This document shows positions 1-6,816 of a DNA stretch of 9,916 nt, piece by piece. The stretch covers positions 1 through 9,916 of the forward strand of contig SKZP01000396.1 of the NCBI GenBank assembly GCA_007127275.1. The letters are read 5' to 3'. The first letter of the stretch is position 1, and each line of letters starts with the position of its first letter. This DNA comes from Planctomycetota bacterium (GTDB lineage Bacteria > Planctomycetota > UBA8742 > SKZP01). A program made the translations under genes and the position numbers. The notes under the pieces were generated by a model. The model made no database searches. It was not told the DNA's origin and saw nothing but the letters and a program-made list of their open reading frames with translations.

Positions 1-1252
1 CGGCGCAGACGGTCCGCGTGTAGGCGACCGGGTCGAAGTCCGGGGCCTCGAACGGCCTGGAGGCGCGGAAGTCGAAGGTGTTTTGCGTGAAATACGGAAA
101 GGCGCGGTTCAAGTAGCGGGTCTGCTCGAGCGTGAGCTTTGCACGGCGCTTGATCTTGCCGCGCTGGTTCTTGTCCGCCCAGAAGTGGCGCGTATTCGCC
201 TTCAGGTGGTGCTGCCACATCGAGGTGAGCCGGAAGCGGCCGCCGCGCCGGCCGACGTAGGCGACCACAGGTTGCTGATCCACCGGATGATCCCGGAAGA
301 ACTGCAGAATGGTCGAGATGGTCGACTTGACCTGGCTCTGGTGTTTGCGGCCAACGACGGCGTGGCGAATGCACGGCTGCTCGAATTGCTCGCTGGGCAG
401 GAAACAGGTCTCAATGATTCGCTCGGCGACGACGTCGCACGGCACAATGTCGAGCTCGGTCTGCTTGTAGGCGACAATGGCGCGCAACTGCCCCGAGCCA
501 ATCATGGCGACGAATGCCGCAAAGGCGGCTTTGGAGTCAATCCAGCCGGGGAACGGATGCTTCCAGCATGCCGAGACGACGCTCGGGCGGACAATGCGCA
601 GCGGGACGCTGCCGCGACGCGCAAGCAGCAAGTGCTCGGCGAGGCACTTGGTCAGCGTGTATGTATTCGGGTGTCCCGTCTCGGCAATCAATTGCTCGCC
701 GGGCACACCGGCCTCGATGTCGGCGAAAAACTCCTCGGCCGGGCGCGGCAACGCGGGCAATGTCTCGTGCACCGGTTGCTCGGCGCCAGGATGCGGCGTC
801 ACATACGCGGTGGAGACGGCGACGAACGACTCGAGCCGTTTGAAGCTGCGCGCCACCTCGAGCATCTGCAGGCTTGCGGTAATGTTCGCCTCGGCCGCCT
901 GGTGTACCGGCAGGTCGAACTCGACGCTTGCGGCGCAGTGGATCACGTGGGTGACATGCTCGCGCAACTCGGCGAGGTCAGCCTCGGAGATTCCCGCGTT
1001 GGGCTCGGTAAGCTCTCCACCGACGACGCGCAACGCATCCGTCCAGCCCTCCTCGAACGCCTCGAAGCACGGCGACTGCACGACCGAGCGCAGGCGCGCC
1101 TCGGGGCTTGTGCGTCCCTGCGGGCGAATGAGCAGGTACACGCGTTCCACGTCGGGTTGCGTGCGCAGCAACTCCTCGAGCACGACTTTGCCCACAAAGC
1201 CGGTCACGCCGGTCAGCAAGATGGTTTTCTTGTCGGTTCCCGAAGGCTGCAT
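1..1252 (-). CDS. Alcohol-forming fatty acyl-CoA (or acyl-ACP) reductase, partial at the left edge
   Basis: The protein reduces a fatty acyl thioester to a fatty alcohol with NADPH, as known for the FAR / male-sterility family. Translation from the ATG at 1252 stays open to base 1, giving the first 417 residues; the C-terminus is outside the window. An N-terminal Rossmann fold carries TGVTGFVG (residues 14-21), which fits the TGxxGFxG nucleotide motif. An STAY stretch follows at about 147-150. YTLTK at 198-202 is the short-chain-dehydrogenase-type YxxxK catalytic pair. The segment around 218-270 (IVRPSVV, PGWIDS, DIVPCDVV) is typical of FARs. Residues from about 380 (YLNRAFPYFTQNTFDF) look like the start of the family's C-terminal region. 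No clear Shine-Dalgarno precedes the ATG, but the Rossmann motif lies at the normal distance from it. The gene lies 98 nt downstream of AGPS on the same strand, which suggests cotranscription and supply of alkyl donor. A generic thioester reductase is a less likely alternative. Confidence 0.88.
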   Translation of the reverse strand, partial: MQPSGTDKKTILLTGVTGFVGKVVLEELLRTQPDVERVYLLIRPQGRTSPEARLRSVVQSPCFEAFEEGWTDALRVVGGELTEPNAGISEADLAELREHVTHVIHCAASVEFDLPVHQAAEANITASLQMLEVARSFKRLESFVAVSTAYVTPHPGAEQPVHETLPALPRPAEEFFADIEAGVPGEQLIAETGHPNTYTLTKCLAEHLLLARRGSVPLRIVRPSVVSACWKHPFPGWIDSKAAFAAFVAMIGSGQLRAIVAYKQTELDIVPCDVVAERIIETCFLPSEQFEQPCIRHAVVGRKHQSQVKSTISTILQFFRDHPVDQQPVVAYVGRRGGRFRLTSMWQHHLKANTRHFWADKNQRGKIKRRAKLTLEQTRYLNRAFPYFTQNTFDFRASRPFEAPDFDPVAYTRTVCA

Positions 1253-1350
1253 GGTCGAGGCGAGTGGGTCGTCACACGGTGGGAAGCGCGAAGAAGGAAG
1301 AGCGGACAACGCCAACGCACAGGCGCGGCAAGTGAGCGAATCAGCACAAG

Positions 1351-3594
1351 CTACAAGGAGTCTTGCGGCGGGGATCCTTCCGGCGAAGGCTCGTCGAGAA
1401 TGGCGGCGTTGCGTGCCCCGAAGATGTTGCGCTGGTCGAGGGCGTGTTTCGTCTCGCGGTTCCACGCCCGGCCGGCCTCGGACAAGATTTGCGGCACGAA
1501 GCGTGCCCGTATCTTGCCAATGCCGTGGTGGTGCGAGAGGGTCCCCCCATTGCGTAGCACCTCTTCGCGCGCAATCCCCTCCAACTCGGCAAACGTCTCG
1601 CTCGGACGCTTCAGCCCCTTATAATAGAACGCGAAATAAAAGTATACGCAAACCCCACTTGCATAAAGCTGCGTCACCCGGCACGTCACATACGGTTTGC
1701 CCGGGATACCGCGCTTCGCACATTCCTCGACGAGGCGCTTCTTGACGTTTTCGCAAAGCGCGAGCGCCTCCGTCCACGAAACGCTCGTCTCGAAGCTCTC
1801 GGCAATCACCCAGTGTTCGAGTACGAAGTCGCGAATATACGCAATGGCGAAGGTGAGCGCGTAGCCGCGCTTGCCGTTGTCGCTGCCCGCCGCCATGCCC
1901 TTGTGCCGCTTCGCCAAGCGGTTCACCGCACGCCGCTGCTGGCGCACCTCTTCTTTCGTGCCTTCGAATACGAGCGTGCAGGCGACCATCTCGTCCGGGT
2001 TGAACTTCTTCACCTTCGTGACGAGCCACTGCTCGAACTTGCTTTTCGCCTTGGCAAGTGCCCCCTTCTTCGCCGGCTTGAGCGCCATGCTGAACTGGAA
2101 CTGCATGTTGTCGACAAGCCGCACCGAGGCGGGGACCTGACCTGACTGCGTGAGTTCGTAGGCGAAAGCGAGACCGTCCTCGAACGTGGGGAACAGCACA
2201 CTGCCGTACTGTTGCACCTCGGGCAGCGGGTAGAGCTTGACCGTGGCCCCGGTGATGATGCCGTAGTTGCCCTCCGAGCCGAAGGCCAGCATGCGCGGGT
2301 CGGGGCCAATGGATTCACGCGGCCCAACGTGATGGCGCTCCACGACCCCGTGCGTGCCGACCATCCGCAAGTCCTGCACAATCTCCTCAATGTTGCCGTA
2401 GCGGTTCTTCTTCATCCCCGAGGCGTTCGTCGCAATCCAGCCGCCAAGGGTGGAAAGCTCGACGCTGTCCGGCTCGTGCCCAATGGTGAGGCCATACGGC
2501 TCGAGTGCTGCCATGATGTCGCGGCCCACCGCTCCCGCTTCGACGTAGGCGGTACGGTTGACCGAATCAATCCAGTGAATGCGGTTCATCCGGCGCATGT
2601 CGAGCGCGGCAATCATCCGCGTTTCGTTTTCCGGGCAGCGCAACGCGTCGGTGACGTTGGTCCCGCCACCAAAGGGAAGCAGCATCACGTCATGCGTCAG
2701 CGCAAGCTGCACGAGCGCCTCGACCTGCGCCTCCTCGGCGGGAAAGACGACAACGTCCGGCACACGCTCAATCTTGCCGTACTTGATGGCCCAGACTTCT
2801 TCCTGCGTGTGACCGTGGCCGCGACGCAACCGCTGGCGCGGCTCCTGCGTAATCTGCTCCTCCGCAAAGCCCGCCTCGCGCAACGCCTGCAGGAAGGCCT
2901 CATTGGGTACCGGCGCGGGAACCTCCGGCGGGTAGTTCGACGGGTTGCGGTCGAACGGATCAAGCTCGACCTCCATCACTTTCTGCACCCACGGAAACAG
3001 CCTCGGCATGCTCTTGCCGCTGATGGCCTCGTAGCGGGATCCTTTGAAGGCTACCTCGCCCGCTTCCGTGACGGTGAAGCCCGAGTCGGTAAAGCCCCAC
3101 GCGTCGAGTCGTTCCGCGTCGGCCGGGTCGGGCTTGCGGTGCGAGGGGACGAGTCGCGTCGAGTCGCTGCCGAGTACCGCGGCCGTCGCCGCCGAGGAGC
3201 GGGGACTCGGCGCGGCGTGCGCCTGCGACGGCTGCTGCTGTGCCGCGTGGGCTTTGTCGCTCAAACGCGCACCCTGCGATGCACCAGCGTCCGCTGCGGG
3301 AGGCTCTGCCGCCGCCACCCCTTCCTCCGTCACATCCGTCCCGGCAGGGGAGGCAACCTTCGGCGACGCTTCCGCGGCAGGGGCCTGCGGCGCACCCGCT
3401 TCCGGCTCCTCGCCGACTCGCTGCTGCGGTGGCTCCGCGGGTGACTGATCCTGCGAAGCACTTCGGTTGCCACCGCTTATCTCGCCCGGCTGCTGCGCGT
3501 CACTGAAACGGCCGCCCCCACGGAGCGTGAAACCGAAGAGCGCCAACAAGCCGAGCGCCGTAAACAGGTGGGCAACCGTGAACACACACGTCAT
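1351..3594 (-). CDS. agps: Alkylglycerone-phosphate synthase (alkyl-DHAP synthase) with N-terminal membrane anchor
   Basis: This FAD enzyme replaces the acyl chain of acyl-dihydroxyacetone phosphate with a fatty alcohol, creating the ether bond of alkyl lipids. From the ATG at 3594 it has 747 residues; human AGPS has 658. From about residue 161 it resembles human AGPS (compared from memory) almost to the end. Matching stretches include WGFTDSGF (166-173), RVPDVV, the FAD-binding GGGTNVTDAL (about 309-318), GHEPDS (372-377), TLGGW, ASGMKKNRYGNIE, the RLVDN arginine (about 492), CRVTQ followed by VYFYFAF (638-656), and LSHHHGIGK with the histidine triplet at 688-690. The Arg, Tyr and His residues needed by mammalian AGPS appear to be kept. 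Residues 5-24 form one hydrophobic helix with Arg just after it, and 31-155 are Ala/Pro/Glu/Gln-rich. No Met codon lies between the linker and the conserved domain, so the long N-terminus is probably real. FAR follows downstream. Another VAO/FAD-linked oxidase is unlikely given the match. Confidence 0.93.
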   Translation of the reverse strand: MTCVFTVAHLFTALGLLALFGFTLRGGGRFSDAQQPGEISGGNRSASQDQSPAEPPQQRVGEEPEAGAPQAPAAEASPKVASPAGTDVTEEGVAAAEPPAADAGASQGARLSDKAHAAQQQPSQAHAAPSPRSSAATAAVLGSDSTRLVPSHRKPDPADAERLDAWGFTDSGFTVTEAGEVAFKGSRYEAISGKSMPRLFPWVQKVMEVELDPFDRNPSNYPPEVPAPVPNEAFLQALREAGFAEEQITQEPRQRLRRGHGHTQEEVWAIKYGKIERVPDVVVFPAEEAQVEALVQLALTHDVMLLPFGGGTNVTDALRCPENETRMIAALDMRRMNRIHWIDSVNRTAYVEAGAVGRDIMAALEPYGLTIGHEPDSVELSTLGGWIATNASGMKKNRYGNIEEIVQDLRMVGTHGVVERHHVGPRESIGPDPRMLAFGSEGNYGIITGATVKLYPLPEVQQYGSVLFPTFEDGLAFAYELTQSGQVPASVRLVDNMQFQFSMALKPAKKGALAKAKSKFEQWLVTKVKKFNPDEMVACTLVFEGTKEEVRQQRRAVNRLAKRHKGMAAGSDNGKRGYALTFAIAYIRDFVLEHWVIAESFETSVSWTEALALCENVKKRLVEECAKRGIPGKPYVTCRVTQLYASGVCVYFYFAFYYKGLKRPSETFAELEGIAREEVLRNGGTLSHHHGIGKIRARFVPQILSEAGRAWNRETKHALDQRNIFGARNAAILDEPSPEGSPPQDSL

Positions 3595-3683
3595 GGTCGA
3601 GGTCCGTCCTAGCGTCGGAAAAGGAAGACAAAGGCCACGCACGTCGCAAGGTGCAACCCTCGCGGACAATCTGCTTTTGTGGC

Positions 3684-3717
3684 GGGCCGGCCCTTTGTGC
3701 CTTGATCCACACGGATC
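3684..3717. promoter_or_regulatory. Two adjacent palindromes upstream of AGPS (possible regulatory site)
   Basis: GGGCCGGCCC at 3684-3693 is a perfect 10-bp palindrome. Eleven bases further on, GATCC-ACAC-GGATC (3704-3717) is a 5-bp inverted repeat. They lie about 90-125 bp upstream of the AGPS start, where an activator or repressor could bind. In GC-rich DNA such short palindromes also arise by chance, so function is only a guess. Confidence 0.2.
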
Positions 3718-3925
3718 TACACGCTCGGTGTCGCATCCCGGGGCCACGATGCGCACTGCGTCGCGACACCAAACCGCACCGATCACGCCCCACTACTTGC
3801 CTGGGTACACTCGGCAACGCATTGGGAGCGGCAAGGTCACGGTATCACACTTACCCCGGCATCCCCTGTCAACCCTCGTCGCAACGTCTTGTCCAACGCC
3901 TCGTTGTGGATACGTCGCTGCCACG

Positions 3926-3963
3926 CCCACCGGCGTCGCCCGTGGGTCGAAGCCCGATGTGGG
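3926..3963. repeat. Degenerate copy of the palindromic intergenic repeat
   Basis: Bases 3926-3946 match the hairpin at 5019-5039 at 19 of 21 positions in the same orientation. The two changes break the stem pairing slightly. Bases 3947-3963 match the reverse complement of 5091-5107 at 16 of 17 positions. This copy is therefore a mosaic of the two parts of the larger repeat block upstream of the bioD-like gene. Confidence 0.6.
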
Positions 3964-4092
3964 CCCGACTCGCGGTCGACAGCCGCGGGATCAAAAAACC
4001 ACCATACCAACGACCGCATGGCCGCGAGGAGTGCCTTGGCTGAAGGGGTCGCGACTCGCCGGCAAAGCCCGACCTGCGTTTGGCTTTGTTCG

Positions 4093-4109
4093 TGACATTG
4101 TTAACGTCA
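4093..4109. promoter_or_regulatory. Imperfect palindrome, possible operator or terminator stem
   Basis: TGACATTGTTAACGTCA reads TGAC-x-TT around its centre to AA-x-GTCA. It lies 33-49 bases beyond the stop of the bioD-like gene. It is AT-richer than its surroundings and embeds GTTAAC. No T-run follows it on either strand, so an intrinsic terminator is unlikely; a protein-binding site is possible but unsupported. Confidence 0.2.
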
Positions 4110-4113
4110 TTCA

Positions 4114-4130
4114 GGCGAAGCCCGTGGGCT
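4114..4130. repeat. Inverted copy of palindromic intergenic repeat (17 bp perfect)
   Basis: These 17 bases are the exact reverse complement of 5017-5033. The copy begins 12 bases beyond the bioD-like stop codon, while its partner lies about 125 bases upstream of that gene's start. The bioD-like gene is thus bracketed by a perfect inverted pair. The copy also contains a small self-complementary core, AGCCC-GT-GGGCT. Confidence 0.7.
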
Positions 4131-4141
4131 GGGACGCCGGA

Positions 4142-4891
4142 CTACGGAATGTCCGAATGCCAGTCCGGGTCGTCGTCGAGCAACAGCGGGTCGAGGTCGA
4201 CGCGCCGCTTGACGGTGTCGACAAGGCCGAGAAACTGCCCGTGCTCGACGTCAACCCCGTCAATCCACGGCAGGATGCCCAGAAACGGCACCTGGCTGAA
4301 ACGCTCGATCTCTTGCGGGTTGGTACGCTCGATCATGCCGACACGGTAGGTGTCGTGGGCGTCGATCACGATGCCGGACACATGAAGCCCCATCATTCTC
4401 GCGCATTGCGTCGTCAGCAGCGTGTGGTTGATCGTGCCGATACGACCGTGTCCGACGACGAGGATGTCAAGGCCGAGGCGCAAGCAAAGGTCGAGATTCG
4501 TTTCGTGGTCGTTGAGTGGCGAGAGCAAGCCGCCGACGGTGTCGACGATGATTGTCTCGTGCAACAGCGTCAACTCGAAGTAGCGGTCCTCAAGCAGCTT
4601 CAGGTCCACCTCTTCGCGCCGCTCCAAGCGAGCGGCGACCGAGGGAGCGATCTGTGTTTCGTACAGGTACGGATTGATCAGCGGCTGTTCGTCCTCGACC
4701 TCGGTGACAAGTTTGAGGTAGTGCGCGTCGCGACTGACGAGCTTTCCGTCCACCTCAATTGAGTCGATGGCCACCGGCTTCATTACGCCGACGCGGACGC
4801 CACGCTCGATCAACGCGCCGGCAATTCCGGCCGCAACGACGGTCTTGCCGACGCCGACGTCGGTGCCAATGATTGCGAGTCCCTTGCCCAC
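4142..4891 (-). CDS. bioD: Dethiobiotin synthase-like ATPase (BioD family)
   Basis: BioD makes dethiobiotin from 7,8-diaminononanoate, CO2 and ATP, the penultimate step of biotin synthesis. The 249 residues cover the usual BioD length. Visible motifs are the P-loop GTDVGVGKT (9-17), KPVAIDS (38-44), RDAHYLKLV with Asp55, INPYLYETQIAPSVAA (72-87), VDTVGGLLSPL (116-126), VVGHGRIGTINHTLLTTQ (145-162) and the closing FLGILPW (203-209). Against E. coli BioD from memory, Thr11-Glu12 are Val-Gly, Ser41 is Ile, and the VEGAGG active-site loop is VDTVGG; both catalytic lysines are kept. Glycine for Glu12 also occurs in M. tuberculosis BioD. The GTG start at 4891 was chosen because GGGGAGG stands six bases before it and it puts the P-loop at the normal place. 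No other biotin gene is in view. Another AAA_26-type ATPase is an alternative. Confidence 0.78.
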   Translation of the reverse strand: MGKGLAIIGTDVGVGKTVVAAGIAGALIERGVRVGVMKPVAIDSIEVDGKLVSRDAHYLKLVTEVEDEQPLINPYLYETQIAPSVAARLERREEVDLKLLEDRYFELTLLHETIIVDTVGGLLSPLNDHETNLDLCLRLGLDILVVGHGRIGTINHTLLTTQCARMMGLHVSGIVIDAHDTYRVGMIERTNPQEIERFSQVPFLGILPWIDGVDVEHGQFLGLVDTVKRRVDLDPLLLDDDPDWHSDIP

Positions 4892-4897
4892 AAAGCG

Positions 4898-4904
4898 CCT
4901 CCCC
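4898..4904 (-). promoter_or_regulatory. Ribosome binding site of the bioD-like gene
   Basis: On the minus strand GGGGAGG is followed by six bases and then GTG. This is the only strong Shine-Dalgarno seen in the window, and it decides the start in favour of the GTG at 4891 over the upstream in-frame TTG at 4933. Confidence 0.7.
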
Positions 4905-4936
4905 GACCAGTCTCGCCGCCAACCATACGACAAGGG

Positions 4937-4964
4937 ATTGTACCGCCGCCGGGTAGTACGTAAA
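4937..4964 (-). promoter_or_regulatory. Candidate sigma70-type promoter for the bioD-like gene
   Basis: On the minus strand TTTACG (4964-4959) and TACAAT (4942-4937) are separated by 16 bases. The -10 hexamer differs from TATAAT at one position and the -35 matches TTGACA at four. Transcription would start near 4930, leaving a leader of about 40 nt before the GTG. This would exclude the upstream TTG start. It is a pattern match only. Confidence 0.4.
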
Positions 4965-5018
4965 AGTGCATGGCAACTGACTCATGAATCTCCGACTCGT
5001 GGAATTGTCACCCCCAAG

Positions 5019-5039
5019 CCCACGGGCTTCGCCCGTGGG
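5019..5039. repeat. REP-like hairpin, 9-bp perfect stem
   Basis: CCCACGGGC (5019-5027) and GCCCGTGGG (5031-5039) are perfectly complementary around a TTC loop. No T-run follows on either strand, so it is not a canonical terminator. A 19/21 copy lies at 3926-3946 and an inverted 17-bp partial copy at 4114-4130. Together they show a dispersed palindromic family like REP elements. Confidence 0.75.
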
Positions 5040-5105
5040 TCGCACCCACGTCGGGCTTCGGGTCGCACCCACGTAGAGCTTTGGGTCGCACCCACGTCGG
5101 GCTTC
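5037..5105. repeat. Three tandem 23-bp repeat units
   Basis: Units run 5037-5059, 5060-5082 and 5083-5105. Units 1 and 3 are identical and unit 2 differs at a few bases near its end (AGAGCTTT in place of CGGGCTTC). Each begins GGGTCGCACCCACGT, which holds a short inverted repeat GGGT-CGC-ACCC; the first unit extends this to GTGGGT/ACCCAC. The block overlaps the right arm of the hairpin. There are no spacers, so this is not a CRISPR array. Confidence 0.8.
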
Positions 5106-5301
5106 GACTCTCGGGCGACACGCGTGGACCTGGAAGTAACTCTCCCCCCTGCAAAGCCAACCTCTCCTCCTGGCAACCGTTACACTGAACGATCCGAGCG
5201 GCGCCCCGTTTCGTCGATATGGCGGGGCTTGAGCGGAGCCTGCCTACTTGCTACGTCCGCCGTATCCGTGTGCACCTTTCTCACTTCAAGGTTCCTTTGC
5301 G

Positions 5302-6813
5302 ATGAATCGTACCGAGAACGCCACTGCCTGCCTCTCGCTCCACCGCTGCCGGGATGCCGTTGCCGCCGTGCCGCTTCGGGGGCGGGGGGTGGCGCTTGTC
5401 GTTGTCTCGCTGCTCGTCGGCTCGCTCGCGGTGCTGCCGGGGTGCGCCTCGCGCGGAAGTGACAACGACGACAGCGAAGACCGCCGGCCGGCGCAGGCGA
5501 CGACCCAGCGCACGCTTGCCGACATGGACGAGCGCTTCGTGCACGACTTGAACGAGGCGTTGCTGCTCTACCGCACGATGCTCTCGCGCCACGACGTAAG
5601 CGAGGCGAAGGTCAGCGCGGAGCGAAACCGTGTGCGCACCCTTTCCACCGCCTACCGCGACGCGATGATCGAGGCGCTGCAGGGGCGCGGCGACCGGGCC
5701 CAGCGCCGCGTCTCCGCCGCCGCACTCGGCTTCGTCGCAGGACCGACCGACGCCGTGCAGGTTGTGCCCGTCTTGCTCGACGCCATCCCGAACCGCGCGC
5801 GCGAGCCGATTGCGCGTACTGACGAGGCCTTGGGCATCACCTTTTACGCGCTGATCGGTCTCGCCGAGCTCGGCCGCGCCGGGGCGCTGTATGTGTATCC
5901 CCAGCGCGACGAAGTGCTCAAGCCGATTGCCGCGCTGGTCCGCGATACCATGCCCGACATCCGAAGCGTCGCCATCGAGGCGTTCGGCTATGCGCTAACC
6001 ACCGAGGATGACCCCGACTGGCTCGACGCGCTCACCCTGCGCCTTGCCGAGGAGAACGACCCGCGGGTGCGCAAACTCATTGTCGATGCGCTTGGCAACG
6101 TCGGCGACCGTCGGGGCTACGAAGCCATTCTGAGCTTTGCATTGAAGGACGCAAACCCCGAGGTGCGCGAGGACGCCGTCGTCGCCCTCGGGCGCAGTTT
6201 GCATCCGGACTACATCGAGCCGCTGATTGGGATGCTCGACGATCCGGCGCCTGCGGTGCGAATGCAGACGCTAGCCATGCTTAAGCGGATGCGCCGCCAT
6301 CAGGACCGGGTTTCCGAACTCTCCGAAGCCGTTGCCGAGCGCCTCTACGACCGCGACCCCAACGTGCGCGAGCGCGCCATTCTCGCACTCGGCGACCTCG
6401 GCGACACCGGAAAGGTCCTCGACTTGATTCGCATGCTCGGCGACCGTCGGGAAGGCGTGCGCCATGCGGCCATCATCTCGCTCGGCAAGTTGCGCGACGA
6501 GCGGGCCATTCCGCCGTTGATCGAGATGCTCACCGCACGCGAGGACAACATCCGCAATGCCGCCCGCCGCTCGCTCGTCTTGATCACTGCGCACGACCTC
6601 GGCGCCGACGCCAGTGCCTGGCAATCCTGGGACGAGTCGGGACGTCCGCCGGTCACCGGCCGCACCGACCCGCGCTTTGCTACCGAATGGGGCGAGATCG
6701 ACGACGTCGCCGAGACGGGGGAAGACTCCATGGCGGGGACCGACGAAATCGACGAGCCCGACGCCAGCGAGTTCGACCCGCCGCAGCTACCGGACGACGA
6801 CTTCGAGAATTGA
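5302..6813 (+). CDS. HEAT-repeat lipoprotein
   Basis: The protein is probably a lipid-anchored scaffold; HEAT solenoids bind partners and show no catalysis by themselves. It has 503 residues from the ATG at 5302. An unusually long, Arg-containing N-region leads into a hydrophobic stretch (about 30-45) ending in the lipobox LPGC, with Cys48 as the probable lipidation site. A short Asp/Glu-rich tether follows. Residues 70-200 are helical without a recognised motif. Residues about 203-430 hold roughly seven HEAT units of about 30 residues, seen in stretches such as DPRVRKLIVDALGNVGD, NPEVREDAVVALGR, DPNVRERAILALGDLGD and GVRHAAIISLGKLRDERA. The tail after about 464 is strongly acidic. The start was chosen because AAGG lies 10 bases before it and it gives a signal sequence; an in-frame TTG at 5248 is the alternative. 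The next gene begins three bases after the stop, so the two are likely coupled. The partner is unknown. Confidence 0.85.
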   Translation: MNRTENATACLSLHRCRDAVAAVPLRGRGVALVVVSLLVGSLAVLPGCASRGSDNDDSEDRRPAQATTQRTLADMDERFVHDLNEALLLYRTMLSRHDVSEAKVSAERNRVRTLSTAYRDAMIEALQGRGDRAQRRVSAAALGFVAGPTDAVQVVPVLLDAIPNRAREPIARTDEALGITFYALIGLAELGRAGALYVYPQRDEVLKPIAALVRDTMPDIRSVAIEAFGYALTTEDDPDWLDALTLRLAEENDPRVRKLIVDALGNVGDRRGYEAILSFALKDANPEVREDAVVALGRSLHPDYIEPLIGMLDDPAPAVRMQTLAMLKRMRRHQDRVSELSEAVAERLYDRDPNVRERAILALGDLGDTGKVLDLIRMLGDRREGVRHAAIISLGKLRDERAIPPLIEMLTAREDNIRNAARRSLVLITAHDLGADASAWQSWDESGRPPVTGRTDPRFATEWGEIDDVAETGEDSMAGTDEIDEPDASEFDPPQLPDDDFEN

Positions 6814-6816
6814 TGC

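Larger units (their letters stand above)
3595..4141. other. Non-coding region between the bioD-like gene and AGPS
   Basis: No reading frame here looks like a protein. The stretch lies downstream of the bioD-like gene and upstream of AGPS, so it should hold the end of one transcript and the promoter of the other. I could not find a convincing -35/-10 pair for AGPS. It contains two small palindromes at 3684-3717, degenerate palindromic repeats at 3926-3963 and 4114-4130, an imperfect operator-like palindrome at 4093-4109, and a possible weak further repeat copy near 4062-4080. The gap of nearly 550 nt argues against AGPS and the bioD-like gene sharing one operon. Confidence 0.7.
4892..5301. other. 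Divergent intergenic region between the bioD-like gene and the HEAT lipoprotein gene
   Basis: This region separates two genes transcribed away from each other and should hold both promoters. The bioD side has a candidate promoter and a strong ribosome binding site. The centre (5017-5105) is occupied by a hairpin and tandem repeats. Between 5106 and 5301 I see no protein-coding frame and no convincing promoter for the HEAT gene. An in-frame TTG at 5248 could extend the HEAT protein by 18 residues but is less likely than the ATG at 5302. Confidence 0.65.

Noticed and set aside
83..3444. Long plus-strand frames opposite FAR and AGPS (for example 83-1624, 477-1745 and 2212-3444)
   Set aside because: They are Arg/Ala-rich, show no family motif and lie opposite two genes with strong family matches. 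They are the usual shadow frames of GC-rich DNA.
3595..3786. N-terminal extension of AGPS to an upstream GTG at 3786
   Set aside because: The extra 64 residues have no signal or domain character, and the ATG at 3594 begins directly at the hydrophobic helix.
4142..4933. Start of the bioD-like gene at the upstream TTG (4933)
   Set aside because: It has no ribosome binding site, would lie at or before the predicted transcription start, and adds residues unlike BioD. The GTG at 4891 has a near-ideal Shine-Dalgarno.
5011..5108. CRISPR array or terminator at the hairpin and tandem units
   Set aside because: The 23-bp units abut each other without spacers, and no cas gene is near. The hairpin is not followed by a T-run on either strand.
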